Positions 42,640-51,170 of a DNA stretch of 64,000 nt are shown in pieces; within the stretch, counting starts at the first letter, position 1, and each line of letters starts with the position of its first letter. Origin of the DNA: Halomonas icarae (GTDB taxonomy: Bacteria > Pseudomonadota > Gammaproteobacteria > Pseudomonadales > Halomonadaceae); assembly GCF_009901955.1 (NCBI RefSeq), contig NZ_WUTS01000001.1:2952172-3016171 (forward strand). The letters run 5' to 3'. Position numbers and translations under genes: made by a program. The notes under the pieces are model-generated. The model was not told the origin of the DNA. It saw nothing but the letters and a program-made list of their open reading frames with translations, and made no database searches.

Positions 42640-43539
42640 TCATCCTCGTGGGTGATGATCGGCATGCAGGCGCTCCAGACGCGCCTGGGCCACATGGGTA
42701 TAGATCTGGGTAGTGGAAAGGTCACTATGACCTAGCAGCAACTGTACGACACGCAGATTGGCACCATGATTCAACAAGTGGGTGGCGAATGCATGGCGCA
42801 GGGTATGGGGCGACAGCGAGCGCTCGATGCCGGCCACCCTGGCGTGATGCTTGATCCGGTACCAGAAGGCCTGTCGGGTCAGCGGGCGGTCGTCACGCCC
42901 CGGAAAGAGCGCAGGCCGCATGACATCATGCATCAAGGCACCACGCGCGGTGCGCAGATAGCGCGTGACCCAGTGAACGGCTTCCTCGCCCAGAGGCACC
43001 AGGCGGTCCTTGTCACCCTTGCCGCGCACCCTGACCACTCCCTGGCGCAGATTCACGGCATCGGTGGTCAGTCCCACCAGCTCTGAGACGCGTAGTCCCG
43101 TGCCATAAAGCACCTCCAGCATGGTGCGGTCACGAAGCCCCAGATCCGTCGTCACATCCGGTGCCGCAATCAACCGCTCCACCTCGGCCTCCTCCAGGGT
43201 CTCGGGCAGGCTGGGTTGCACCCGGGGCAACCTGACCTCGGCCAGCGGGTCACGCTCGATACGCCCCGTCTCCAGCGCCCAACGATAGAAGCGACGCAGA
43301 CTGGAGAGCAGGCGCGCATTGCTGCGCAGCCGATAGCCGGCCGCACGCCGCGCGTCGAGCCAGGCCGGCAGGCTCCTGGCATCTGGCGAGAGCAACCCCT
43401 CGCCAAGCTCGGCGAGATGCGCCGCCCAGGCGGTCAGGTCGCGGCGGTAGGCAGCCAGCGTATGCTCGCTGACCCCCTGCTCCAGCCACAGGGCATCGAG
43501 AAAGGTATCGATCACGGCTGTCTCGTCGACCCTACTCAT
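42640..43539 (-). CDS. xerD: Site-specific tyrosine recombinase XerD
   Basis: A 299-residue tyrosine recombinase that, with XerC, resolves chromosome dimers at dif. The catalytic set is visible: Arg in YGTGLRVSELVGL, Lys in RGKGDKDRLVPLG, HTLRHAFATHLLNHG, LGHSDLSTTQIYTHV with the nucleophilic Tyr near residue 280. The N-terminal SAM-like domain starts DTFLDALWLEQGVSEHTLAAYRRDL. ATG 43539 was chosen; the open frame continues upstream without conservation and overlaps the rplS terminator. The gene heads xerD-dsbC-hom-thrC. Confidence 0.95.
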   Translation of the reverse strand: MSRVDETAVIDTFLDALWLEQGVSEHTLAAYRRDLTAWAAHLAELGEGLLSPDARSLPAWLDARRAAGYRLRSNARLLSSLRRFYRWALETGRIERDPLAEVRLPRVQPSLPETLEEAEVERLIAAPDVTTDLGLRDRTMLEVLYGTGLRVSELVGLTTDAVNLRQGVVRVRGKGDKDRLVPLGEEAVHWVTRYLRTARGALMHDVMRPALFPGRDDRPLTRQAFWYRIKHHARVAGIERSLSPHTLRHAFATHLLNHGANLRVVQLLLGHSDLSTTQIYTHVAQARLERLHADHHPRG

Positions 43540-43573
43540 GAGGTTCTCCGGCTGGCATGTTGCACCCAAAAGG

Positions 43574-43606
43574 AAACCCCGCCCCGCGAGAGCGGTGACG
43601 GGGTTT
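43574..43606 (-). terminator. Terminator of the rpsP-rimM-trmD-rplS operon
   Basis: An outer stem AAACCCCG/CGGGGTTT with an inner CCGC/GCGG stem capped by GAGA; the minus strand continues CCTTTTGGG. It lies about 50 bp after the rplS stop. Confidence 0.8.
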
Positions 43607-43657
43607 GTCGATCGAGCCGGGGCAGTGCCCCGACCCGAGGGCTCGGAGGCCTTGGCC

Positions 43658-44014
43658 TCAGGCCAGCTTTTCCTTGATGCGTGCAGACTTGCCGCTGCGC
43701 TCACGGAGGTAGTAGAGCTTGGCCTTGCGCACGTCACCGCGACGCTTGACGCTGATGGAGTCGACCAGCGGGCTGTAGGTCTGGAAGGTACGCTCGACAC
43801 CCACACCGTGAGAGATCTTGCGCACGGTGAAGGCGGAGTTCAGGCCGCGGTTACGCTTGCCGATCACCACGCCTTCGAAGGCCTGGAGACGCTCACGGCT
43901 GCCTTCCTTGACCTTGACCTGGACGATAATGGTGTCGCCGGGGGCAAAGGTCGGGATCTCCTTGCTCATCTGCTCGGCTTCGAGCGCCTGGATCACCTTG
44001 TTCTTGCTGCTCAT
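43658..44014 (-). CDS. rplS: Large ribosomal subunit protein L19 (bL19)
   Basis: A 118-residue ribosomal protein: [66 protein letters not shown] 44014 follows an AGGAG-type site (CAAGGAGTCATTGTC); an in-frame start ten codons upstream is ignored. It lies at the interface of the subunits. It is the last gene of the rpsP operon, about 150 bp after trmD, allowing separate expression levels. Confidence 0.97.
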   Translation of the reverse strand: MSSKNKVIQALEAEQMSKEIPTFAPGDTIIVQVKVKEGSRERLQAFEGVVIGKRNRGLNSAFTVRKISHGVGVERTFQTYSPLVDSISVKRRGDVRKAKLYYLRERSGKSARIKEKLA

Positions 44015-44167
44015 GACAATGACTCCTTGATAACGTTGACTCATCGATCGCCTGGGTTGCCGATGAATCGTGATCCCGGCGCTCGAATGCTCTCGAGAGC
44101 GCGGGAGATAATGGGTGACGCGGGGCAGTGAGTTCGATCGCTCAGCGCTCCCGCACCTCCGCCTGCC

Positions 44168-44968
44168 CTATCTGGCGGGCAAAGCGTGCTCCTCGAGGAA
44201 CTCCTGCAACAGCTTGCGTTGCTCCTTGTTCAACTCCCTGCCCTCGAGCAGGTCGGGACGTCGCTGCCAGGTACGCCCAAGAGACTGCTTCAGCCGCCAG
44301 CGCCGAATGGCACCGTGATTGCCGCTGAGCAGGACTTCCGGCACCCGACGCCCGTCGATCACCTCGGGGCGAGTGTAGTGCGGGCAGTCCAGCAGTCCTT
44401 CGTTGAAGGAGTCCTCGACCGCGGAATCCTGATGACCCAGCACTCCGGGCACCAGCCTTGCCGCGGCATCGATCAGTACCATGGCCGGCAGCTCGCCGCC
44501 GCTCAACACATAATCACCGATCGACCACTCTTCATCGATGTCGCTCTCCACCACGCGCTCATCGATGCCTTCGTAACGCCCCGCCACCACGACCAGTGGC
44601 GGCCCGGCCGCCAGCTCCCGAGCCCCGGCCTGATCGAGCCGTCGCCCCTGGGGCGACAGATAGACCACCCTGGGACGCTGCCCGGTGGCCTGCTCGGCCC
44701 TGGCTTTGGCCGCATGAATCGCCGCGCGCAGGGTATCGACCTTCATCAACATCCCTGGCCCGCCGCCATAGGGGCGGTCGTCCACGGTGCGATGTCTGTC
44801 GGTGGCAAAGTCGCGAGGATTCCAGACCTCCAGCGCCACATGCCCCTTCTCGACTGCTCGACCGGTAACGCCGTAGCGCGTGATCGCCTCGAACATCTCC
44901 GGAAACAGCGAGACGACCCCGACCCACATATCGGCCACCCGTTCGGGTGCCGGAGAGTCAGCCGTCAT
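44168..44968 (-). CDS. trmD: tRNA (guanine37-N1)-methyltransferase
   Basis: A 266-residue SPOUT methyltransferase making m1G37, which prevents frameshifting. The trefoil-knot motifs are [14 protein letters not shown] near residue 52, [14 protein letters not shown] near residue 106 and [15 protein letters not shown] near residue 130. ATG 44968 is preferred, with AAGGA about ten bases before it; a TTG 6 codons upstream (44986) that overlaps the rimM stop is an alternative. Confidence 0.96.
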   Translation of the reverse strand: MTADSPAPERVADMWVGVVSLFPEMFEAITRYGVTGRAVEKGHVALEVWNPRDFATDRHRTVDDRPYGGGPGMLMKVDTLRAAIHAAKARAEQATGQRPRVVYLSPQGRRLDQAGARELAAGPPLVVVAGRYEGIDERVVESDIDEEWSIGDYVLSGGELPAMVLIDAAARLVPGVLGHQDSAVEDSFNEGLLDCPHYTRPEVIDGRRVPEVLLSGNHGAIRRWRLKQSLGRTWQRRPDLLEGRELNKEQRKLLQEFLEEHALPAR

Positions 44969-44982
44969 CGAATCGGATTCCT

Positions 44983-45534
44983 TCAAAACTCGGGATCCCA
45001 GTCGACGTGCATCACGCCATCTTCGAGATCCACCTCGAGGATCACCTCTTCGGGCAGGAACGGCAGCAGTCGCTCGCGGGCATCAATGGCGTCCGTCTCG
45101 AGACTTCCCTTCACGACCATGACATCATTGGCGCCGGTCTCGAAGAGATGGTCGATACGGCCCAGCACGCTGCCATCACGGGTCACGACCCGCAGGCCTT
45201 CCAGCTCGTGCCAGTAGAAATCGTCGCCGCTGAGCTCGGGCAGTTCTGCCTTGGGCAGCACGATCTCTGCGCCGGCCAGCGCTTCGGCGGCCTCGCGGGA
45301 GTCGCAGCCTTCGAGCTGGGCCACCAGACCCTTGCCGTGGCGGCGCCCCTGCACCAGTCGACAACGCTTCAGCGTATCGCCCTGACGCACCACCCACTCG
45401 GGGTAGTCGAGGATGCCCTCCATGGGGCTGGTGTACGAATACACCTTGAGCCAGCCCTTAACGCCATAGGGGCTGGTCAACTTTCCCAGCACCACATGAT
45501 CGTCGGCGGGCTGAGCCTTTGCAGATTCGCTCAT
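44983..45534 (-). CDS. rimM: Ribosome maturation factor RimM
   Basis: A 183-residue protein that assists 30S head assembly. It starts with [24 protein letters not shown] (RimM N-terminal barrel) and has the PRC-barrel region [38 protein letters not shown] and the C-terminal [16 protein letters not shown] 45534 is chosen; the extension upstream is not conserved. Between rpsP and trmD as usual. Confidence 0.95.
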   Translation of the reverse strand: MSESAKAQPADDHVVLGKLTSPYGVKGWLKVYSYTSPMEGILDYPEWVVRQGDTLKRCRLVQGRRHGKGLVAQLEGCDSREAAEALAGAEIVLPKAELPELSGDDFYWHELEGLRVVTRDGSVLGRIDHLFETGANDVMVVKGSLETDAIDARERLLPFLPEEVILEVDLEDGVMHVDWDPEF

Positions 45535-45572
45535 CGACGACCTCGGAACCGAGACAATCATCGCATCAGACC

Positions 45573-45821
45573 TCAGGCCTGCTTGCGAGCTTCCTTGACC
45601 AGCTCGGCAACACGGCCGGAGAGCTGGGCACCCTGGCTCTGCCAGTGGGTGACACGGTCGAGATCGACACGCAGACGCTCTTCCTGACCACGGGCAACCG
45701 GGTTGAAGAAGCCGAGACGCTCGATGAAACGGCCATCACGGGCGTTGCGGGAATCGGTAACGGTCAGGTGGTAGAAGGGACGCTTCTTGGCGCCACCACG
45801 AGCCAGACGAATGGTAACCAT
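45573..45821 (-). CDS. rpsP: Small ribosomal subunit protein S16 (bS16)
   Basis: An 82-residue ribosomal protein: [20 protein letters not shown], then [19 protein letters not shown]. First gene of the rpsP-rimM-trmD-rplS operon; length is standard. It follows ffh by 123 bp on the same strand, where a promoter is expected. Confidence 0.98.
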   Translation of the reverse strand: MVTIRLARGGAKKRPFYHLTVTDSRNARDGRFIERLGFFNPVARGQEERLRVDLDRVTHWQSQGAQLSGRVAELVKEARKQA

Positions 45822-45944
45822 GGCCTATTAAGTCCTTCGGTTGATTGGGATTCGTTCACGACGATGACCGCGACACTCGCGGTCCTGTCAGTCAAGACGC
45901 AGCATTCTACGGAAAACAGTCCCGCTTGGGAACCTTTTTCGGGC

Positions 45945-47363
45945 TTATCGCCAGGGCTTGCCACCGGGGCCGCCCATTCCCCCCATGCCACCCATGCCAC
46001 CCATGCCGCCGGGGCCAGCGCCGCCCATCATGCCGGACATGCCACGCATCATGTTCTGCATGCCACCCTTCTTGCCCGCCTTCTTCATCATCTTCTGCAT
46101 CTGCTTGTGCTGCTTGAGCAGACGATTCAGATCGGGCACCTGCAGGCCGGCACCGGCGGCGATGCGCCGCTTGCGCGAGCCGTTGATGATCTCGGGCTTG
46201 CGACGCTCCTGGGGCGTCATGGAGTTGATCAGCGCCTCGAGCTTGCCCATCTCCTTCTCGGGGCCGGGCCCCTGAGCCATCTCGGCCATCTGCCCCATGC
46301 CGGGCAACTTGCCCAGCAGACCGCCCATACCGCCCATCTTCTTGAGCTGCTGGAGCTGGTCGCGGAAGTCCTCGAGATCGAAGCCCTGGCCCTTCTTGAC
46401 CTTCTTGGCCAGTTTCTCGGCCTTGCCCTTGTCGACGCTGCGCTCGGCCTCCTCGATCAGCGACAATACGTCGCCCATACCGAGGATGCGCGACGCCACG
46501 CGATCCGGATGGAAGGGCTCGAGGGCGTCGACCTTCTCGCCAACGCCCATGAACTTGATCGGCTTGCCGGTGATATGACGCACCGAGAGCGCCGCACCAC
46601 CACGCGCATCGCCGTCGGCCTTGGTCAGGATCACCCCGGTCAGCGGCAGCGCCTCATGGAAGGCCTTGGCGGTATTGGCGGCATCCTGGCCGGTCATGGC
46701 GTCGACGACGAACAGCGTCTCCTGAGGCGAGACCGCCTTATGCAACGCCTGGATCTCGGCCATCATCGCCTCATCGATGGCAAGGCGACCGGCGGTATCC
46801 ACCAGCACCACATCGTGGAACTGGATCTTGGCATGCTTGATCGCCGCCTCGGCGATAGCGACAGGCTGCTGGTCGGAGCGCGACGGGAAGAAGTCGACCT
46901 CGACCTCCTTCGCCAGGGTCTCGAGCTGGTCGATGGCCGCCGGGCGGTAAACGTCGGCAGAGACCACCAGCACCTTCTTCTTCTCGCGCTCGCGCAGATA
47001 GCGCGCCAGCTTGGCCACCGAGGTGGTCTTGCCCGCGCCCTGCAGGCCGGCCATCAGCACCACCGCCGGCGAGCCCTTGAGGGTCAGCCCCTCGTTGACC
47101 TCGCCCATGGTCGCTTCCAGCTCCTGCTGGACGATCTTGACGAACTGCTGACCGGGCGAGAGGCTCTTGGAAACTTCCTGACCCACGGCGCGTTCGCGCA
47201 CGCGGTCGATAAAGTCCTTGACCACCGGCAGGGCGACATCCGCCTCGAGCAGCGCACGGCGCACCTCGCGCAGGGTGTCCTTTACATTGTCCTCGGTCAG
47301 GCGAGCCTGACCCTTGATCGATTTGAGCGTCTGCGACAGGCGCTCGCTGAGATTCTGAAACAT
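45945..47363 (-). CDS. ffh: Signal recognition particle protein Ffh
   Basis: A 472-residue SRP54 GTPase. The NG domain has GLQGAGKTTSVAKLA (G1), DTAGRLAIDEAMM (G3) and TKADGDARGG (G4). The methionine-rich M domain includes RRIAAGAGLQVPDLNRLLKQHKQMQKMMKK, the RNA-binding helix-turn-helix. The C terminus is a Gly-Met tract (GGMGG repeated) of about 25 residues ending GGPGGKPWR. It binds 4.5S RNA and hands signal sequences to FtsY (22.5-23.9 kb). ATG 47363; the upstream open frame is not conserved. Confidence 0.96.
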   Translation of the reverse strand: MFQNLSERLSQTLKSIKGQARLTEDNVKDTLREVRRALLEADVALPVVKDFIDRVRERAVGQEVSKSLSPGQQFVKIVQQELEATMGEVNEGLTLKGSPAVVLMAGLQGAGKTTSVAKLARYLREREKKKVLVVSADVYRPAAIDQLETLAKEVEVDFFPSRSDQQPVAIAEAAIKHAKIQFHDVVLVDTAGRLAIDEAMMAEIQALHKAVSPQETLFVVDAMTGQDAANTAKAFHEALPLTGVILTKADGDARGGAALSVRHITGKPIKFMGVGEKVDALEPFHPDRVASRILGMGDVLSLIEEAERSVDKGKAEKLAKKVKKGQGFDLEDFRDQLQQLKKMGGMGGLLGKLPGMGQMAEMAQGPGPEKEMGKLEALINSMTPQERRKPEIINGSRKRRIAAGAGLQVPDLNRLLKQHKQMQKMMKKAGKKGGMQNMMRGMSGMMGGAGPGGMGGMGGMGGMGGPGGKPWR

Positions 47364-47550
47364 TGGCCTCTCCACGTGTGCGATGGCCTGAAGGTTGGGG
47401 GCGATTATACGCGCTGTGGCCGCGAGTCTCCATGCACCACGTCCTGACCCAGACTCCAAGGCCTGTGCGCCAGCCGGGTGATTGGGTATAGTAACCGCAC
47501 TGATGCCACCCTTATGCTGACCACTTTCACAAGCGCACGGATCGCAACCC

Positions 47551-48351
47551 ATGCAGGCGCTCGCCCTGGCCGTAATGGCCTCTCTCTTCTATCTCGCCGC
47601 CGCCTCCTGGCAGGGACTGACTCTGGTTCGCCGGGTAGCGCCACAGCCGATGCTGGTACGCGGCCTGTCGCTGCTTGGCCTGCTCTGCCACCTGCCACTG
47701 GTCGTCAGCCTGTTCGGTCATGATGCTCAGGTACTGCCGGGGCTCTACACCAGCATGATCCTGATCAGTGCCATGGCGGTGGCGGTACTGCTGGGTGTCA
47801 GCCTGTTCAAGCCGGTACTGGGTGCCGCCGTCGGCGTACTGCCGATGGCAGGCCTTGCGCTGTTGCTGGCTGCCACGGTACCGGCACCACCCCCGGCCGA
47901 GGCACTCTCTCCCGGTGTCGCCCTCCATGCCATCAGCTCCCTGTTGGGATTCGCGGTGCTGGCCATCGCCGCCGTGCAGGCCATCCTGCTGGGTCTGCAG
48001 AACCGCGCCCTGCGCCACCACCACATCCGCGGAATTGTCCAGGCTCTGCCCCCGCTCACCTCCATGGAGCGGTTGTTGTTTGAGTTGATCTGGGCAGGCA
48101 TGGCACTGCTGACCCTGGCGATCCTCAGCGGCTTCGTGTTCCTCGACAACATGTTTGCCCAGCACCTGGCTCACAAGACGATCCTCTCGTTGGCTGCCTG
48201 GGTAATCTTCGCCATCCTGCTGTTCAGCCACCACCGCCTGGGCTGGCGCGGCATGCGTGCCGTGCGTTGGACCCTTGGCGGCTGCGCCGTTCTGGTAGCG
48301 GCTTACTTTGGTAGCCTCTTCGTTCTGGAAGTGCTGCTCAACCGCGGCTGA
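47551..48351 (+). CDS. ypjD: YpjD-type inner membrane protein of the CcsA family
   Basis: A 266-residue membrane protein with about eight hydrophobic segments. The sequence GVALHAISSLLGFAVLAIAAVQAILLGLQNRALRHH near residues 125-160 and LAHKTILSLAAWVIFAILLFSHHRLGWRG near the end place it in the cytochrome c assembly (CcsA/HemX) fold family, with conserved histidines at segment ends. Cytochrome assembly itself is not implied: E. coli YpjD has the same gene neighbours (ffh and corB/yfjD) and no proven role. Confidence 0.85.
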   Translation: MQALALAVMASLFYLAAASWQGLTLVRRVAPQPMLVRGLSLLGLLCHLPLVVSLFGHDAQVLPGLYTSMILISAMAVAVLLGVSLFKPVLGAAVGVLPMAGLALLLAATVPAPPPAEALSPGVALHAISSLLGFAVLAIAAVQAILLGLQNRALRHHHIRGIVQALPPLTSMERLLFELIWAGMALLTLAILSGFVFLDNMFAQHLAHKTILSLAAWVIFAILLFSHHRLGWRGMRAVRWTLGGCAVLVAAYFGSLFVLEVLLNRG

Positions 48352-48430
48352 GCGGCCCTTCTGATACCTTGACACCGCGCGCCCACCTCCCGTCAAATCG
48401 AGCCTGACCCGCGACCGAGGACTCTTCGAC

Positions 48431-49696
48431 TTGAGCGACGACTTCCCATTGGGATTGCTGTTCGGCCTGCTGTTCCTGCTTGTCTGCCTGTCTGCCTTCT
48501 TCTCGAGCTCCGAGACCGGCATGATGTCGATCAACCGCTACCGCCTCAGCCACCGGGTCAGCAGTGGGGAGGCACGGGCCCAACGTGTCGCCAGACTACT
48601 GGCTCGCCCCGACCGGCTGATCGGCGTGATCCTGATCGGCAACAACTTCGTCAACAACCTGGCGGCCTCCATCGCCACCATCATCGCCATTCATTTTCTT
48701 GGCGACGTTACCGGCCCGGCCGTCGCCACCGCCGCATTGACCATCACCATCCTGATTTTCGCCGAGGTCACCCCCAAGACTTATGCAGCGGTGAAGCCGG
48801 AGCGCATCGCCTTCCCTGCTTCGCTGGTGCTCGAGCCACTGCTCAAGCTGCTCTACCCGCTGGTGTGGCTGGTCAATGTGATCTCCAATGGTCTGCTGCG
48901 GCTGATCGGCGTGCGCAGCATCGATGGGGATGGCGACAATCTGACCCGCGATGAACTGCGCACCGTGGTTCACGAGGCGGGCACCCTTATCCCTCACCGC
49001 CACCAGGCGATGCTGCTCTCCATCCTCGATCTCGAGAACGTCACCGTGAACGACATCATGGTGCCGCGCCACGAGGTGATCGGCATCAACCTGGACGATG
49101 ATCTCGACGAGATCCTCACCCAGATCCGCACCAGCCAGCACACCCGGCTGCCGGTCTACAAGGGCGACATCAACAACATCATCGGCCTGCTGCACCTGCG
49201 CAATGCGGCACGCTTCCTATCCCGCGGCGAAGTGACCAAGGCCGCCATCGTCCAGGAGGCTCGTGAGCCCTACTTCATCCCCGAGTCCAATCCGCTGCAC
49301 ACCCAGCTGCTCCACTTTCAGCAGCAGAAGCGGCGTATCGGCATCGTGGTGGACGAGTATGGCGATGTGGAGGGCCTGGTGACCCTGGAGGATATCCTCG
49401 AGGAGATCGTCGGCGAGTTCACCACCGGGGTAGCAGGCATGCAGGAGGATATCCGGCACCAGGAGGACGGCAGCGTGGTGATAGAGGGCACCGCCAATAT
49501 CCGCGACATCAACAAGTCGCTGGGCTGGCAACTGCCTACCGACGGCCCCAAGACGCTCAATGGCCTGATCCTCGAACACCTTGAGGGATTTCCGGAGGGC
49601 CCGACCTCGCTACAGGTGGGCGACGTGCGCATGGAGATCCAGGCGGTGCGTGACAACCTGATCACCGCGGCACGCTGCTGGCTGGCCCCGCGGTGA
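48431..49696 (+). CDS. corB: CorB/YfjD family (CNNM-CBS) transporter-associated protein
   Basis: A 421-residue protein with an N-terminal DUF21/CNNM membrane domain (about residues 5-190, with FFSSSETGMMSINRYRLSHRV and FAEVTPKTYAAVKPERIAFP), two CBS domains (about 205-330, VTVNDIMVPRHEVIGI and RRIGIVVDEYGDVEGLVTLEDILEEIVGE) and a C-terminal CorC/HlyC domain. The family is linked to magnesium and cobalt transport or resistance. Start is TTG 48431 with GAGGA nine bases upstream; no ATG fits. Adjacent to ypjD as in E. coli. Confidence 0.9.
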   Translation: MSDDFPLGLLFGLLFLLVCLSAFFSSSETGMMSINRYRLSHRVSSGEARAQRVARLLARPDRLIGVILIGNNFVNNLAASIATIIAIHFLGDVTGPAVATAALTITILIFAEVTPKTYAAVKPERIAFPASLVLEPLLKLLYPLVWLVNVISNGLLRLIGVRSIDGDGDNLTRDELRTVVHEAGTLIPHRHQAMLLSILDLENVTVNDIMVPRHEVIGINLDDDLDEILTQIRTSQHTRLPVYKGDINNIIGLLHLRNAARFLSRGEVTKAAIVQEAREPYFIPESNPLHTQLLHFQQQKRRIGIVVDEYGDVEGLVTLEDILEEIVGEFTTGVAGMQEDIRHQEDGSVVIEGTANIRDINKSLGWQLPTDGPKTLNGLILEHLEGFPEGPTSLQVGDVRMEIQAVRDNLITAARCWLAPR

Positions 49697-49718
49697 GCGC
49701 GACGCCAGGCACATGCCT

Positions 49719-50441
49719 CTAGCGACTCTGGGTCTGGTGTTCGACCGCCGGCTGGATCGAGGCATCCCCAACGCACTTGAGCTCCCGAACTCTGGCCTCC
49801 AGCTGGCAACGAGTCGCCGCCCCGGGAGAGAGCGGCTCGCCGAGCTGCAGCACCACTCGGGCGCGGAAACGTCGCGGTCGCTGACTCAGCGCACGACCGT
49901 GGCAGTGAGAGGTCCATGAGCCCCAGAGCCCGGAGAGGCTCGCCGGAATCACCGGCACCGGGTCACGGGCGAGGATCAGCTCCAGGCCACGACGAAACTC
50001 CTGCACCTCGCCATCCATTGTCAGACGCCCCTCCGGAAACAGCATCACCACCTCGCCATCGCGCAGCGCCCGACTCACCTCCTCCATCGCCCGGCGCAGA
50101 GTGCCTGGATCGCTGCGCTCCGACTCAACGGGAATCGCCCCCACCAGCCGGAACAGCCAGTTGAGCCAGGGTGAATCATAGATCGGCTTGTCCATCAGAA
50201 AGCGCAGTGGTCGCGGGCTCGCGCCACCCAGCACCAGGGCATCCATGAAACTGACGTGGTTGCACACCACCAGGGCCGCCCCACGCTCGGGAAGGTGCTC
50301 GAGCCCCGTCAGGCGCAGCCGATAGAGCAGGCGAACCAGCAGATAGACCAGCAGGCGTACCGCCGGGCGCGGCGCCCGAATGATCCGCCAGACGAGACAC
50401 AGCGCCACACAGGCGATCAGGAACCAGCTAAACGCTGTCAC
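49719..50441 (-). CDS. 1-acylglycerol-3-phosphate acyltransferase (PlsC family)
   Basis: A 240-residue membrane acyltransferase. A hydrophobic N terminus is followed by the catalytic CNHVSFMDALVLG (HX4D) near residue 77, LFRLVGAIPVES, and VVMLFPEGRLTMDGEVQEFRRG (the acyl-acceptor block with FPEG). The C terminus is basic and ends in an Arg/Gln-rich tail. It may make phosphatidic acid or acylate other lysolipids; the sequence is somewhat like the acyltransferase half of Aas. Start GTG 50441, 8 bp after the TetR stop on the same strand. Confidence 0.82.
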   Translation of the reverse strand: MTAFSWFLIACVALCLVWRIIRAPRPAVRLLVYLLVRLLYRLRLTGLEHLPERGAALVVCNHVSFMDALVLGGASPRPLRFLMDKPIYDSPWLNWLFRLVGAIPVESERSDPGTLRRAMEEVSRALRDGEVVMLFPEGRLTMDGEVQEFRRGLELILARDPVPVIPASLSGLWGSWTSHCHGRALSQRPRRFRARVVLQLGEPLSPGAATRCQLEARVRELKCVGDASIQPAVEHQTQSR

Positions 50442-50449
50442 GACGACAC

Positions 50450-51055
50450 CTATCTGGCCCTCAGGCCGGCGAGGATGGTGTCGAGCAGCTGGTCGAGCAG
50501 CTCCCCCACTTCCAACTGCTGGCCCTGCCAGTAGCCCAGCCGCTCGTTAAGGCCCAGCTGTACCAGGCCATGCACGCTGCCCCAGAGGGTGCGCCCCAGC
50601 CGGCGCGCCTCGAGATCATCCAGGGCCGGCTGGTACTCCTTGAGAGTGGCTTCGACACGCAGGAAGAGCGCCTCGATCATCTCGTTCTGGCGCTGGTCCA
50701 GCTCTCCCTCCTGGGCCAGCGGGAAGTCGAACAGCAGCTGCCAGCGATACGCTTCGCGCTGGGCAAACTGCCAGTAGGCACGCGCCAGGGCGCGCAACCG
50801 CTCCTCCGGTGCTGCCTGGCCGGCCAGCGGCTCGACCACCTCGCGCAGATGCCCAAGGGTTTCGATGTTGACGTGCTGCAGGAGGTTGTGAAAGCTGCCA
50901 TAAAGCTTGAGCAGGGTACTGGGCGCGCACCCCACCTCGCGAGCCAGCGCACGCAGTGACAGGCCGTGTACCGAGTTGCCCTGCAACCAGGCATCACAGG
51001 CCGCCATTACCTGGGCATGAAGCGCCTCGGGGGCATGTTGTCTGGGACGAGCCAT
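50450..51055 (-). CDS. TetR/AcrR-family regulator with WHG-type C-terminal domain
   Basis: A 201-residue repressor. The helix-turn-helix is VHGLSLRALAREVGCAPSTLLKLYGSFHNLLQHVN near residues 27-65. The C-terminal ligand domain contains LWGSVHGLVQLGLNERLGYW, the WHG signature. ATG 51055 was chosen; a long in-frame upstream extension overlaps the divergent gene. It probably controls itself and the cotranscribed plsC-like gene, and perhaps the divergent SRAP gene, through the palindrome at 51113-51131. Ligand unknown. Confidence 0.85.
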   Translation of the reverse strand: MARPRQHAPEALHAQVMAACDAWLQGNSVHGLSLRALAREVGCAPSTLLKLYGSFHNLLQHVNIETLGHLREVVEPLAGQAAPEERLRALARAYWQFAQREAYRWQLLFDFPLAQEGELDQRQNEMIEALFLRVEATLKEYQPALDDLEARRLGRTLWGSVHGLVQLGLNERLGYWQGQQLEVGELLDQLLDTILAGLRAR

Positions 51056-51112
51056 CGAGTTCCTCGCGTGCCGAAGCAGGCAGTTGCGTGAAGGTCCCCA
51101 AGGATAGCGCAC

Positions 51113-51131
51113 ATCGAACACTGTTTTCGAT
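51113..51131. promoter_or_regulatory. Candidate TetR operator
   Basis: A perfect inverted repeat ATCGAA-N7-TTCGAT lies in the divergent region between the TetR gene and the SRAP gene, 58 bp before the TetR start and 40 bp before the SRAP start. Assignment to the TetR protein is inference. Confidence 0.5.
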
Positions 51132-51170
51132 AGCCATGTTACCCTGACACTCCCCAGACTCGGAGATTCC

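Noticed and set aside
45519-47447. 642-codon plus-strand open frame opposite rpsP and ffh
   Set aside because: Antisense to conserved genes, with a biased Leu/His/Gly composition; no domain and no plausible ribosome site.
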